Source: Flavobacteriales bacterium (GTDB taxonomy: Bacteria; Bacteroidota; Bacteroidia; NS11-12g; UBA9320). From it: 64,000 bases of DNA. Below are positions 8,725 to 16,807 of this stretch, one piece after another. The notes below the pieces were generated by a model. That model made no database searches. It had not been told where the DNA came from and saw only the letters and a list, made by a program, of their open reading frames with translations. Both the position numbers and the translations under genes were made by a program. Numbering within the stretch: the stretch's first letter is position 1; every line of letters begins with the position of its first letter. The stretch lies in assembly GCA_020635395.1 (NCBI GenBank), contig JACJZV010000005.1, forward strand, positions 124,001 through 188,000, read 5' to 3'.

Positions 8725-9742
8725 CAGCTATTGAGACACCCTATAAAAAATGAAAGTAGAAAATACAAAACCATTTAACGGACAACATTGTGAGACGACA
8801 GCAACTGGGACTTTGTTGCAACAACTTGGCATTGAACTTTCTGAACCAATGCTATTTGGACTTGGACAAGGGCTTGGTTTCATTTTTTGGAGTATGAAAA
8901 CAATGGACTTTCCATTTATAGGTGGACGTATTAAAACTGACTTGCTAACACAGAATATTGCAACAAACCTAAACCTTGAACTGACAATTAAAGAAACTTC
9001 ATCAACTCAAAAGGCTTGGGACAATGTAAAACAACTGCTTGACAATGGAAAAGTTGTAGGACTGAAATTAGACTGTTATCATTTAGAGTATTTCTCAAAT
9101 CCTTTTCATTTTGCAGGACATTATGTTGCCATTTACGGCTACAACAACGAAGCTGCATTTTTGGTGGACACTAAACAACAAGGTGGACAAGTAAAAACAA
9201 GTTTGAAAAGTTTAGAATTAGCACGAAATGAAAAAGGACCAATGTCCTCAAAAAACTTGTATTACATTCTAAATAAGACAGACAAAAAATATGATTTGAA
9301 AAGTGCTGTTGTTACTGCAATTCGTCACAATGCGACTGATTATTTAAATCCACCAATCAACAATATTGGCTATAAAGGAATTTTAAAAACAAGTAAGGAA
9401 ATTCAAAAGTGGTTTGACACAAGCAAAGACATTGAAACCGAATTTAAGGCAAGTGCCATGATAATGGAAAAAGCAGGAACAGGTGGTGCTTTATTCAGAA
9501 ATTTATACAGAGATTTTTTACAAGAGAGTTACGAACTTTTGAAACTTGACAAACTTAAAGAAGCAAACAAACAATTTATTGACATTGCAAACTTGTGGAC
9601 AGACATTTCAAATTTGTTTTTACAAGTTAGCAAAACAAAAGACAGAAAATATATTGAACAAGCAACGGACATTTTAAAACAACTATCAACAAAAGAAAAA
9701 AATGCAATGCAGAAATTGGCAGAAATTTAGCCGAACGCACAA
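8716..9742 (+). other. cassette-like unit 1 (BtrH-like gene) with self-complementary ends
   Basis: GTTGTGCGT at 8716-8724 is matched by ACGCACAAT at 9735-9743. The 8-bp core TTGTGCGT/ACGCACAA is a perfect inverted repeat flanking the single gene. The last base departs from the expected C because the following repeat starts with AAT. Confidence 0.55.
8750..9730 (+). CDS. BtrH N-terminal domain / DUF4872-type peptidase-fold protein
   Basis: 326 residues, no export signal. The N-terminus FNGQHCETTATGTLLQQLGI matches the start of BtrH_N proteins, where the Cys-containing motif marks a papain/C39-like fold. The second catalytic-type motif HYVAIYGYN is at about residue 124, with an Asp in FLVDTKQQGG shortly after. 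The C-terminal helical part (residues about 180-326) fits DUF4872. BtrH itself transfers an acyl side chain in butirosin biosynthesis, but most relatives are uncharacterised and no antibiotic cluster is present, so the substrate is unknown. It is the only gene between the 8-bp complementary ends described as cassette-like unit 1. Confidence 0.75.
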   Translation: MKVENTKPFNGQHCETTATGTLLQQLGIELSEPMLFGLGQGLGFIFWSMKTMDFPFIGGRIKTDLLTQNIATNLNLELTIKETSSTQKAWDNVKQLLDNGKVVGLKLDCYHLEYFSNPFHFAGHYVAIYGYNNEAAFLVDTKQQGGQVKTSLKSLELARNEKGPMSSKNLYYILNKTDKKYDLKSAVVTAIRHNATDYLNPPINNIGYKGILKTSKEIQKWFDTSKDIETEFKASAMIMEKAGTGGALFRNLYRDFLQESYELLKLDKLKEANKQFIDIANLWTDISNLFLQVSKTKDRKYIEQATDILKQLSTKEKNAMQKLAEI

Positions 9743-9784
9743 TCGAGCAGCCAGCTCTCCCCATAAATGAGGAGACTACACCTC
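9741..9784 (+). repeat. dispersed spacer repeat R1, copy 1 (shortened)
   Basis: Begins AATCGAGCAGCC and contains the CTCTCCCCATAAATGAGGAGA hairpin shared with copies at 25587-25658 and 31570-31642; shorter matches are at 33394-33415 and 37468-37497. This copy switches into repeat R2 after ACACCTC. Confidence 0.75.
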
Positions 9785-9858
9785 ATCAGCTAATCCAATA
9801 ATTTTTTACCTATTGGTTATTACCCTCCGTTCAGGTAAATTTGAAGAGTGTTTGCCAT
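9779..9858 (+). repeat. dispersed spacer repeat R2, copy 1
   Basis: CACCTCATCAGCTAATCCA, then CTATTGGTTAT, then CCGTTCAG, then ATTTGAAG and GTGTTTGCCA occur in the same order and spacing at 31831-31908. Confidence 0.75.
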
Positions 9859-9861
9859 TTG

Positions 9862-10013
9862 CGGCACACACGGCAGTTTGGCAAAATGGCGGGGCGAAGT
9901 GGTTAAATTCAAGTTTAGTTTTTCAAATCAACTTTAGTGCTGGGTTGATGGTTTTGTGCCCCACTCCCGATAGCTATCGGGATCGCCCGAACGCCAAGCC
10001 CGAAAACGCCATG
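9862..10013 (+). repeat. dispersed spacer repeat R3, copy 2
   Basis: Longest R3 copy. It has an inserted TCCCGATAGCTATCGGGA palindrome at 9965-9982 and ends CGCCAAGCCCGAAAACGCC. Here no GTT-start motif follows, so the toxin-antitoxin pair after it lacks a recognisable cassette start. Confidence 0.65.
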
Positions 10014-10091
10014 TAAATTAACCACCAAAAAAATATAGCTTAAAATACGGATAAATTTCACATATTTGTACGTACTTAATGGTATAAAATT

Positions 10092-10349
10092 ATGGATGCA
10101 AAGTTGACACTAAAACTAGACAAGTATGTGATAGACAAAGCCAAAGAATATGCTTCATCTCATAGAAGAAGTCTATCACGTATAATTGAGTCTTATCTTA
10201 AATCATTGATTGAAAAAGAAAATAAACCATCTGATAATGATATTGAGATATCGCCATTTGTCAGGAGTATGAAAACCGGAGTAAAACTGCCAGCGGATTT
10301 TGATTATAAAAAAGAATATGGTGATTACTTAGCCGAGAAATATAAATGA
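10092..10349 (+). CDS. RHH-type antitoxin (DUF6364-like)
   Basis: 85 residues. The N-terminal half (LTLKLDKYVIDKAKEYAS, then SLSRIIESYLKSLI) has the pattern of a ribbon-helix-helix DNA-binding domain, as in the DUF6364 antitoxins. The C-terminal part (SPFVRSMKTGVKLPADFDYKKEY) is the usual toxin-neutralising tail. It overlaps the PIN-domain gene by 4 bp (ATGA), a classic antitoxin-first toxin-antitoxin operon. Such antitoxins bind their own promoter, so autoregulation is expected. The pair lies in the accessory region between repeat-rich spacers. Confidence 0.85.
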   Translation: MDAKLTLKLDKYVIDKAKEYASSHRRSLSRIIESYLKSLIEKENKPSDNDIEISPFVRSMKTGVKLPADFDYKKEYGDYLAEKYK

Positions 10350-10768
10350 AAGATAGAATATTCCTTGACACAAACGTTGTGCTTGATTTGTTAGGAGAAA
10401 GAGAACCTTTTTATGATTCTGCGGCTAAAATTACAACTCTTGCTGATAAAGCAGAGATTGAATTGATTGTTTCAGCTTTAACATACTCCACCGTTTATAA
10501 TTTACTATCAAGATTCGAGGGTAAAGAGCTGGTTAAAGAGAAGATTCGGAAGTTTAAGGTCGTTGCAACCACATCAGATTTGACAGATAAAATTGTCGAT
10601 AAAGGATTATCGTCAAAATTCTCGGATTTTGAGGACTCCTTACAATACTATTGTGCAATAAAAATGGATTGCAAAATATTGATTACAAGAAATGGTAAAG
10701 ATTTCAAAGAATCAGAAATTCCCGTTTTAACACCGGACGAATATTTGAAAAGTTTGAAAACAAAATAA
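10346..10768 (+). CDS. PIN-domain toxin (VapC-like ribonuclease)
   Basis: 140 residues. Acidic residues of a PIN active site are visible: IFLDTNVVLDLL (first Asp), an internal Glu/Asp set near SDFEDSLQYYCA, and ILITRNGKDF near the C-terminus. PIN toxins cleave RNA, often tRNA, when freed from the antitoxin. Translation is coupled to the upstream RHH antitoxin through the ATGA overlap. The size fits the family, with no truncation or frameshift. The RNA target cannot be read from the sequence. Confidence 0.87.
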   Translation: MKDRIFLDTNVVLDLLGEREPFYDSAAKITTLADKAEIELIVSALTYSTVYNLLSRFEGKELVKEKIRKFKVVATTSDLTDKIVDKGLSSKFSDFEDSLQYYCAIKMDCKILITRNGKDFKESEIPVLTPDEYLKSLKTK

Positions 10769-10814
10769 TCTAGGATTAAAGGCCAATAAAAGTAAGCTTG
10801 GCGAAAGAGCAAAT

Positions 10815-11513
10815 TTGGTGATAATTACGAGTAACAAAAGTATCAGCGGCTTGATAGATTGGTGGCCAGCCCACTCCTATTGGCAAACTGTAGAGCATTA
10901 TGAAAAAATGAGAAGAATAGAAGTTGACATATTACTTGAAGCATTAGATAAATCGGCTAATTCAAATTCTTATTGGATAACTTTACCAATAAGTGAAGAT
11001 AAAAATCTGCTTTCTCATGATATTGTTCAACATCTAAGAACAGGCAGTTTTCACTTTCAATTAGTAAAAGAGGATATTCAAAGAGGGTTCAATGATTATA
11101 GCGAAATATTGTTTGCAAAAGGCTTCGATACACCAATATTTCTCCCAAAACCCGGCAATGTTTGGAATGGAAATGAACAATTGACAATTAATCCTATTTC
11201 TAAGCAAGAAACGAATTGTATTCTTCATGATTTATTGACAGGGGAACAGAAATTGTTTTCCAAAAACCCCCATGGAACTCAATTTAATAATGCAGATGCA
11301 CAAATTTTAATTCAAGAATTCTTCAAATCGCTTGACCAAAAAGGAAACTGGAAAGCATATAATCTAAAAACTAACTTCTTGAATAAAATAGATGATTATT
11401 ACAACTCGAACTATATTCAACTTGGATACTTTGAAAACTGTAAAAGAGATTTAGCATTAGGCATTAAATACGATGATGAGATAAATATTCTATTAACAAA
11501 TGGATACGGTTGA
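10815..11513 (+). CDS. hypothetical protein
   Basis: About 232 residues if translation begins at the TTG at 10815 (or the GTG at 10818). The first internal ATG is at about 10908, so the start is uncertain. No signal peptide, membrane helix or recognised motif. It is rich in Asn, Lys and aromatic residues (SGLIDWWPAHSYWQTVEHYE near the start). I do not recognise the family. It lies 46 bp after the PIN toxin gene on the same strand, within the accessory region. Confidence 0.5.
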   Translation: MVIITSNKSISGLIDWWPAHSYWQTVEHYEKMRRIEVDILLEALDKSANSNSYWITLPISEDKNLLSHDIVQHLRTGSFHFQLVKEDIQRGFNDYSEILFAKGFDTPIFLPKPGNVWNGNEQLTINPISKQETNCILHDLLTGEQKLFSKNPHGTQFNNADAQILIQEFFKSLDQKGNWKAYNLKTNFLNKIDDYYNSNYIQLGYFENCKRDLALGIKYDDEINILLTNGYG

Positions 11514-11600
11514 AAAAAATAAAAATGCTGTACAACAAAGTGTCTGCGGCCATACTCCTAATTTCGCATCACACAAACCATTACACAAAATTGAAATAAT

Positions 11601-12266
11601 ATGAAATGTCCAAACTGTAATACAGAAGTTCTGAACGAAAATATCAACATCCATACGGATGTGGGTCAATGCCAGAATTGTTATAATATCTTCAAAATAT
11701 CGGAAGCGATAGATGATTTGAACGCGGACGGTTTTGACTTGAATACCCCTCCGAGAGGTACATGGATAAGACATGAAATGCATCAAATTGTTATTGGTGC
11801 CACCACTAGATCTCCCTTAGCTATTTTTTTAGTACCGTTTGCGGTGATTTGGTCAGGAATGGCCATTGGCGGAATTTATGTTTCACAGATTTTGGAAGGT
11901 AAATTTGACCCATTAATGTCGCTGTTTGGAATTCCCTTTTTAATTGGGTCAATCATTTTATGGGGTGTGACTTTAATGGCTATTGGGGGCAAAGTAGAGC
12001 TAACGCTGAATAGACAAGGAGGCAAAATATTTACAGGGGTAGGAAGTATTGGCCAGACAAAGAAATTTGATTGGGCTGAAATTTCGACTGTCAAAGAAGA
12101 TCAACGCAATATCAAATATTCTCGTGTTCAAGGTGGTTCCATCCTCTTAGAAGGCAAAAGAAGAATATCTTTTGCCACGGGCATCAACGAAAGCAGACGC
12201 TATTATTTATTTAGAACTTTAAAAGAAATTATTACAAAAGTCAAAGCGGGAAAAAAATTTGTATAG
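11601..12266 (+). CDS. zinc-ribbon membrane protein, unknown function
   Basis: 221 residues. The N-terminus has two Cys pairs (MKCPNCNTEV and GQCQNCYNIF), a likely zinc ribbon. Two transmembrane helices follow (residues about 72-96 and 106-130). The C-terminal cytoplasmic part (KVELTLNRQGGKIFTGVGSI, FDWAEISTVKED) looks like a PH-like beta domain. Family function is unknown. It is the last plus-strand gene before the convergent nos operon; 208 bp separate it from the nosY stop. Confidence 0.65.
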   Translation: MKCPNCNTEVLNENINIHTDVGQCQNCYNIFKISEAIDDLNADGFDLNTPPRGTWIRHEMHQIVIGATTRSPLAIFLVPFAVIWSGMAIGGIYVSQILEGKFDPLMSLFGIPFLIGSIILWGVTLMAIGGKVELTLNRQGGKIFTGVGSIGQTKKFDWAEISTVKEDQRNIKYSRVQGGSILLEGKRRISFATGINESRRYYLFRTLKEIITKVKAGKKFV

Positions 12267-12474
12267 CATGTTTATTTCTCCAAAAGCATCTAATTATACC
12301 AAATGATTTTACAATTAACTGGTAATAAATGCGTTAACAGTAGATTTTGGGTCAATTTGGTTTTTTATTGGGGTAGTAAAGCCTTGTAGTTCTTGTGGTT
12401 ATCATGTGGGTTAATGGCATTGATAATTAAATGAATACAAACCTTTTTCATCAGTCCCCTATCAATTTATTCGG

Positions 12475-13257
12475 CTAAAAATCCTTCTTGCCTGCCTTTT
12501 TCAACAACAAGAAACATGGAAAAATAACCCAAGACAACAATGCAATTAATGCGACAATTTGCCCCTTGCCTGTTCCTAAAAATGTTTTAAACACTTCTCC
12601 CGTATAACCCATTATTGCCGATTTATCAAGGTTTAAAATAACTAAAATTCTCGACAAGTCGATGGGATTAAACAAAGTGGCTCCCAATGCAAATTTGGCC
12701 AATGGATAGTCGTTGTAAAGTTGTAACAAAATAAGCAAAACGCCGTCGTAAACCACAGCCATAAGCAACCACACAATGATTGCATAGCTAAATCCTTTTA
12801 TTTTATTGTCAAATCGAAGTGCAATGTTGTATGCAATGGCAACAAAAATAAACGTAAGAAACACACCAACCATGAGCAACAATCCAAAGTTTACCATTTC
12901 GGAAGACGAAAAAAGCCCATAAGCCGCAAATGGAATCGACAAGCCAAGAACCAAACTCAAACTTAAAGAAACAGAAATTCCCAAATACTGTCCTAAAAAA
13001 ATGGATGACCGCTTTAATGGCTGACCTATCAATAATTCTACAAATTCTTTGCTATTGTAGTAGTACATTACCCCAAAAATAGTTCCAATAAGCGGGGTTA
13101 AAACTACAATAACATTGTGAATTGTAATTACCGCATTGGGTACATCATTATTTAAAAACAGAAGTACAAAACACAAGATTAAATAAAACGAAAAATACAC
13201 CAAACTCCACCTACTTCTCAGCAAATCGTAAATACTATATTTTAATATTTTATACAT
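12475..13257 (-). CDS. nosY: NosY-type ABC transporter permease
   Basis: 260 residues with about six transmembrane helices and no enzymatic motif. NosY pairs with the ATPase NosF and the periplasmic NosD. The NosDFY complex is required to mature the CuZ site of nitrous oxide reductase, probably by delivering sulfur or copper through its partners. Identity rests on membrane topology (MYKILKYSIYDLLRSRWSLV at the N-terminus, a typical ABC-2 type start) and on its place directly after nosF, 3 bp away. It is the last gene of the nos operon. Confidence 0.88.
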   Translation of the reverse strand: MYKILKYSIYDLLRSRWSLVYFSFYLILCFVLLFLNNDVPNAVITIHNVIVVLTPLIGTIFGVMYYYNSKEFVELLIGQPLKRSSIFLGQYLGISVSLSLSLVLGLSIPFAAYGLFSSSEMVNFGLLLMVGVFLTFIFVAIAYNIALRFDNKIKGFSYAIIVWLLMAVVYDGVLLILLQLYNDYPLAKFALGATLFNPIDLSRILVILNLDKSAIMGYTGEVFKTFLGTGKGQIVALIALLSWVIFPCFLLLKKAGKKDF

Positions 13258-13260
13258 AGT

Positions 13261-13965
13261 TTAATCGTTTTGTTGAAGTATTTGAGCTATTGCATGTTCA
13301 AGATTATCGGTTTTGGTTTGGTCAATTAAATAAGAAATACTCCCTTTAAAGTAAATTTTACCCTCCAATAAAAACACAATTTGATCTGAGATTTCTTCAA
13401 CGAAACTCATTATGTGCGAGCTTATTAACAGTGTTTTACCCATTGCTCGTTGGTTGTTAATGTGTTTTTTTAAAATAATTAAAGCCACAGGATCCAATCC
13501 TGATGTGGGTTCATCGAGTATAAACAACTCACTGTCAAACATAAAACACAATACCAAATTCACCTTTTGTCGAGTTCCTCCCGATAAGTTTCCGAGTTTT
13601 TGGTTCAAAAAAGGTTCAAGTTTAAAATCGGCAATTAATTCCTGTTCATTGGTTTGCGTTTTCCGCAGGTTTTTTATAAAATTAATCAACTCATTTACAG
13701 TTAAATTGCTCGGAAAATTGGCAATTTGTGGCAAATAATTCAAATTGTTTCGATAAGTCCATTCACCTAATATCGATTGACCATTGAGTACAATTTGTCC
13801 TTTGTTTGGCCGCACCATGCCAAGAATACTTTTTAGAAGTGTGGTTTTACCCGAACCATTTGGCCCCAAAATGGTAAACACCCCTCCTTTTGGAATTTCG
13901 AGATCAAGCTCTTGCAACACCTGCACTTTTCCATATTTTTTACTGAGCTTAACTATTTGAATCAC
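13261..13965 (-). CDS. nosF: NosF-type ABC transporter ATPase
   Basis: 234 residues with all ABC ATPase motifs: Walker A GPNGSGKTTLLKS, Q-loop in YLPQIANFPSN, signature LSGGTRQKVNL, Walker B LFILDEPTSGLDP and the switch His in ISSHIMSF. It powers the NosDFY complex that matures nitrous oxide reductase. It overlaps the end of nosD by 17 bp and is followed by nosY after 3 bp, so the three are translationally linked. Confidence 0.93.
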   Translation of the reverse strand: MIQIVKLSKKYGKVQVLQELDLEIPKGGVFTILGPNGSGKTTLLKSILGMVRPNKGQIVLNGQSILGEWTYRNNLNYLPQIANFPSNLTVNELINFIKNLRKTQTNEQELIADFKLEPFLNQKLGNLSGGTRQKVNLVLCFMFDSELFILDEPTSGLDPVALIILKKHINNQRAMGKTLLISSHIMSFVEEISDQIVFLLEGKIYFKGSISYLIDQTKTDNLEHAIAQILQQND

Positions 13966-15208
13966 AGTTCTTTATCATTTGAGGATGTTCATCAACAAGA
14001 TTGTCTGGTGTAAAAATAGGAGTAATTTTTTCGCTAAAATTCAAAATCATCACAAAAAGGCTACGCAAAAGTATAATGGTTTCGGGTGTGTTGTTTACCA
14101 CATACGAAAAAAGTTTTACTGGCCGATAAGCAACATCACCAAGTCCATCATTATTAAGGTCATACCCCGAATATTCACTCCAATAATTATGATTAAATCG
14201 GTTGTCATTTACCTGGCTATTGTACGATACGTCAAACGAATTATTAAGAAAATCGTTGTTTAAAAATGAGTTTGAATAACATGCCCCTGCCACCTTTATC
14301 GCCCATCCATTTTCGCTAAAAATATTTTTGCGGTACTCCACCCGGTTTGAACCTTCGATAAATATGCCAATGGTGTTTTTGTTAAATAAATTTGCTTCAA
14401 TTTTAGAATCGTTAATTTCTTTGAGCAGCAATCCGTAGGATGCGGCACCCATGTTGTCCAAAAATTTATTATTCAACATCGTAATTTCTTTAGAAAACAT
14501 AACGGCCACACCGGCTCCATTTTGTGTAAATACGTTTTCTTTATACAAATTTCCATGCGAAAACATAAAATGCAATCCATAGCGTAAATTGTTGTGACTA
14601 TAGTTGTTTTCAATTGAACAATCAGTGGCAAATTCAAAATAGATGCCATCGCGTAAATGGTGCAGTTCATTATTGCGAATAGTTACATTGTTGCTGTGCC
14701 ACAAATGCACGCCATTGCCCGAGCTCGCCTCTCTAACTGCATTGCTCGAAACCGTGTTTTTTTCGATAAGACCGTTGTTCGACTTTTCACACAATATTCC
14801 AAAAAACACGTTTTCTAGCACACAGTTACTAATGATAAAATTTTTGTTTTTGTGTAAATGAATTGCCGCATAATCTTTGGTGTAGGATTGACCTATATTT
14901 CTGATAGTCAAACCTATAACCGTAATACTGTCAGCACCAAAGATAAGACCATAGCCTTTGTTGTTTACGTCAATTACGGGATTGTTTTTTCCAATAATGG
15001 TCAGCGGTTTATCTAACTTAATATCCCATTCTTTGTATATTCCTTTTTCAATTTGTATAGTGTCTCCTGGAGCGGCAAGTTCAATAGCTTTTCCAATATT
15101 TTTCACATTGCATGTTGAACAAACTTTGGTTGTGGCCGCATAAATTTGAAACTGAAATATGCAGAGCAGCAAAGTAAAAAAAAAGAAACCTTTTCGCATT
15201 TTTACCAT
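13949..15208 (-). CDS. nosD: NosD, periplasmic beta-helix copper-site maturation protein
   Basis: 419 residues. A Sec signal peptide (MRKGFFFFTLLLCIFQFQIYA) follows MVK; an internal Met at residue 4 is an alternative start. The mature part is built from repeated Asn-rich turns (NNVTIRNNELHHL, DCSIENNYSHNN, NSFLNNDFLNNSFD), a right-handed parallel beta-helix of the NosD/CASH type. The Cys pair in CSTCNV near the mature N-terminus is notable. NosD acts with NosF and NosY in assembling the Cu-S cluster of NosZ. It starts on the last base of the upstream nosL stop codon. Confidence 0.92.
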   Translation of the reverse strand: MVKMRKGFFFFTLLLCIFQFQIYAATTKVCSTCNVKNIGKAIELAAPGDTIQIEKGIYKEWDIKLDKPLTIIGKNNPVIDVNNKGYGLIFGADSITVIGLTIRNIGQSYTKDYAAIHLHKNKNFIISNCVLENVFFGILCEKSNNGLIEKNTVSSNAVREASSGNGVHLWHSNNVTIRNNELHHLRDGIYFEFATDCSIENNYSHNNLRYGLHFMFSHGNLYKENVFTQNGAGVAVMFSKEITMLNNKFLDNMGAASYGLLLKEINDSKIEANLFNKNTIGIFIEGSNRVEYRKNIFSENGWAIKVAGACYSNSFLNNDFLNNSFDVSYNSQVNDNRFNHNYWSEYSGYDLNNDGLGDVAYRPVKLFSYVVNNTPETIILLRSLFVMILNFSEKITPIFTPDNLVDEHPQMIKNCDSNS

Positions 15209-15639
15209 TATTTAGTCAATAAAACATCGTGTAATTCAGACCAAGAATACACATTTCCTGTACGTTTTCCGGCCATTTTTTTTGCCGTTTCAGCATTTGA
15301 AAATGCGGCCAAATGTGCTCCCATCGGGCTTGTTATTTTTTTAGAAATTAAAAAAGAAGCCTTTTGAGCATCCAAAAATTTATTTGGTTGCTCATAATTG
15401 GAAACGAAAAACTGAGCCTGCTCAATCTTTTCTTTTTGAACATACTTAACCAAACATTCAATCGAACAAAATACCGTTTCTTTTTGATTTAGGATAAATT
15501 TGGAATCAAATCGGTTGTCAAACAAATCCATATTGCAATTTTTACATGAAGCAATTTTTTGCAAATTTGCCTGAACATTTTGGATAAATAGTATTGACAG
15601 AATTAATAAAAAACCAATACTTCCAATTTTTTTCATCAC
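15208..15639 (-). CDS. nosL: NosL copper chaperone (stand-alone copy)
   Basis: 143 residues. It has a signal segment (residues about 5-24) without a clear lipobox. The metal site ASCKNCNMDL holds the conserved C-x2-C-x-M that binds Cu(I) in NosL, and the conserved SPMGAHLAAFSN motif is present. NosL delivers copper to apo-NosZ in the periplasm. This copy lies 15 bp after the fused NosL gene and is one of two NosL domains in the operon. The two domains are about equally intact, so neither looks like decay. Confidence 0.9.
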   Translation of the reverse strand: MMKKIGSIGFLLILSILFIQNVQANLQKIASCKNCNMDLFDNRFDSKFILNQKETVFCSIECLVKYVQKEKIEQAQFFVSNYEQPNKFLDAQKASFLISKKITSPMGAHLAAFSNAETAKKMAGKRTGNVYSWSELHDVLLTK

Positions 15640-15654
15640 CGCAAGTTATATTTT

Positions 15655-16692
15655 TTAATGGGAATTCTGGTTCAGTGCCCCCGCAAGTTCATTCCAACTA
15701 TAAATTGTACCCGCAAATTCACTTTGAGCTTTTTGGGCAAGTTCTTGTGATGAAAATGCAGATAAATTGGCATTCATTGGACTGGGCAAGTTTTCACTTA
15801 TTAAATAACTGGCTTCTAATGCATTTACAAAATGATTTGGATTGTTGTAATCCATTACAAGCGTATGAGCGTTATTGTCAGCAACATTATTGTCTTTGTC
15901 GTGTACCATGCACTCAATGGCATCATACATAAATACCTTACCCTTTTTTGTTACAATTTCAGCTGCATGTCGATTGTCAACAATATTCATTTTACAATAC
16001 GAGCACGCTGCTTTTCCGTAGTCTATTTCTTTGGGATTGGTACTGCACGAACTCAACGATAATGTTAAAAAACCTAACATTAAAAGTGTTGTACCCAAAT
16101 TTGAACTTTTTTGAACCTCCTTTTTACCCACCTTGTAGGCCACAAACGACAGGGCAATTCCAAGAATTAAAAAAAACGTACCCAACTGCGGGTATGAATG
16201 TGCTTTAAAATTAAGAATTGTTTTGGAGCCAAAAACGGGTGGTTGATAGGCCAGCATATTTCCATTTTCATCGGTAAATTTCATAATAGCTTTGGGATCC
16301 AAATTATGGCCATAATTGTATTCCCAAATATAAAAATCGGCAACACCGGCTGCACTCAATCCAATGACCAAAATAAACCAATAAAGATAAAATTTATGTT
16401 TTCCGATAAGTGCCAAAATCAGTCCTAAAACAGATGTAAACAAAACACCCCAAGGGAAAATTTTAAATTCGGGAATAGCATCTGGAATATACTGCATACC
16501 CACATAGTGATTGAGTATGTTAATGTTTTTCATATCATTTGGTGATACATCTTTAAAATCGTTAATATAAATTTTGAAACCAATTGGTTCAGGATATTGC
16601 GGTGCTTCGAGCATGATACGCCACATAGGCAACACGAACAATAGCAACGGCAACAGAGCCGCCAAAATCATTAATAATCTCGACTTTTTCAT
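15655..16692 (-). CDS. membrane protein fused to a NosL domain
   Basis: 345 residues from the ATG at 16692. An upstream ATG at 16752 would add 20 unconvincing residues before the MKKSRLLMILAALLPLLLFV signal helix. The N-terminal half has about four membrane helices and a periplasmic loop with the motif NHYVGMQYI. A second lipobox-like sequence (LSSCSTNPKE) marks the join to the C-terminal NosL domain, with copper site ACSYCKMNIVDNRHAAE and SPMNANLSAFSSQE. I infer a membrane-anchored copper carrier or exporter for NosZ assembly. The fusion next to a second, free NosL is unusual. It sits between nosZ and nosL in the operon. Confidence 0.85.
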   Translation of the reverse strand: MKKSRLLMILAALLPLLLFVLPMWRIMLEAPQYPEPIGFKIYINDFKDVSPNDMKNINILNHYVGMQYIPDAIPEFKIFPWGVLFTSVLGLILALIGKHKFYLYWFILVIGLSAAGVADFYIWEYNYGHNLDPKAIMKFTDENGNMLAYQPPVFGSKTILNFKAHSYPQLGTFFLILGIALSFVAYKVGKKEVQKSSNLGTTLLMLGFLTLSLSSCSTNPKEIDYGKAACSYCKMNIVDNRHAAEIVTKKGKVFMYDAIECMVHDKDNNVADNNAHTLVMDYNNPNHFVNALEASYLISENLPSPMNANLSAFSSQELAQKAQSEFAGTIYSWNELAGALNQNSH

Positions 16693-16807
16693 TTTTTTAA
16701 TTTTCTCAAATGATATGCATAGACCTTTATTAATCATAAGATGGCCATCCAAATTGAATGACCATCTATGATAAAAGTACCTATTAAAGTGTTAAAATAA
16801 TTTTTCT

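Noticed and set aside
10092..10768. Cassette ends around the toxin-antitoxin pair
   Set aside because: No GTT start motif before it and no complementary sequence after it could be found.
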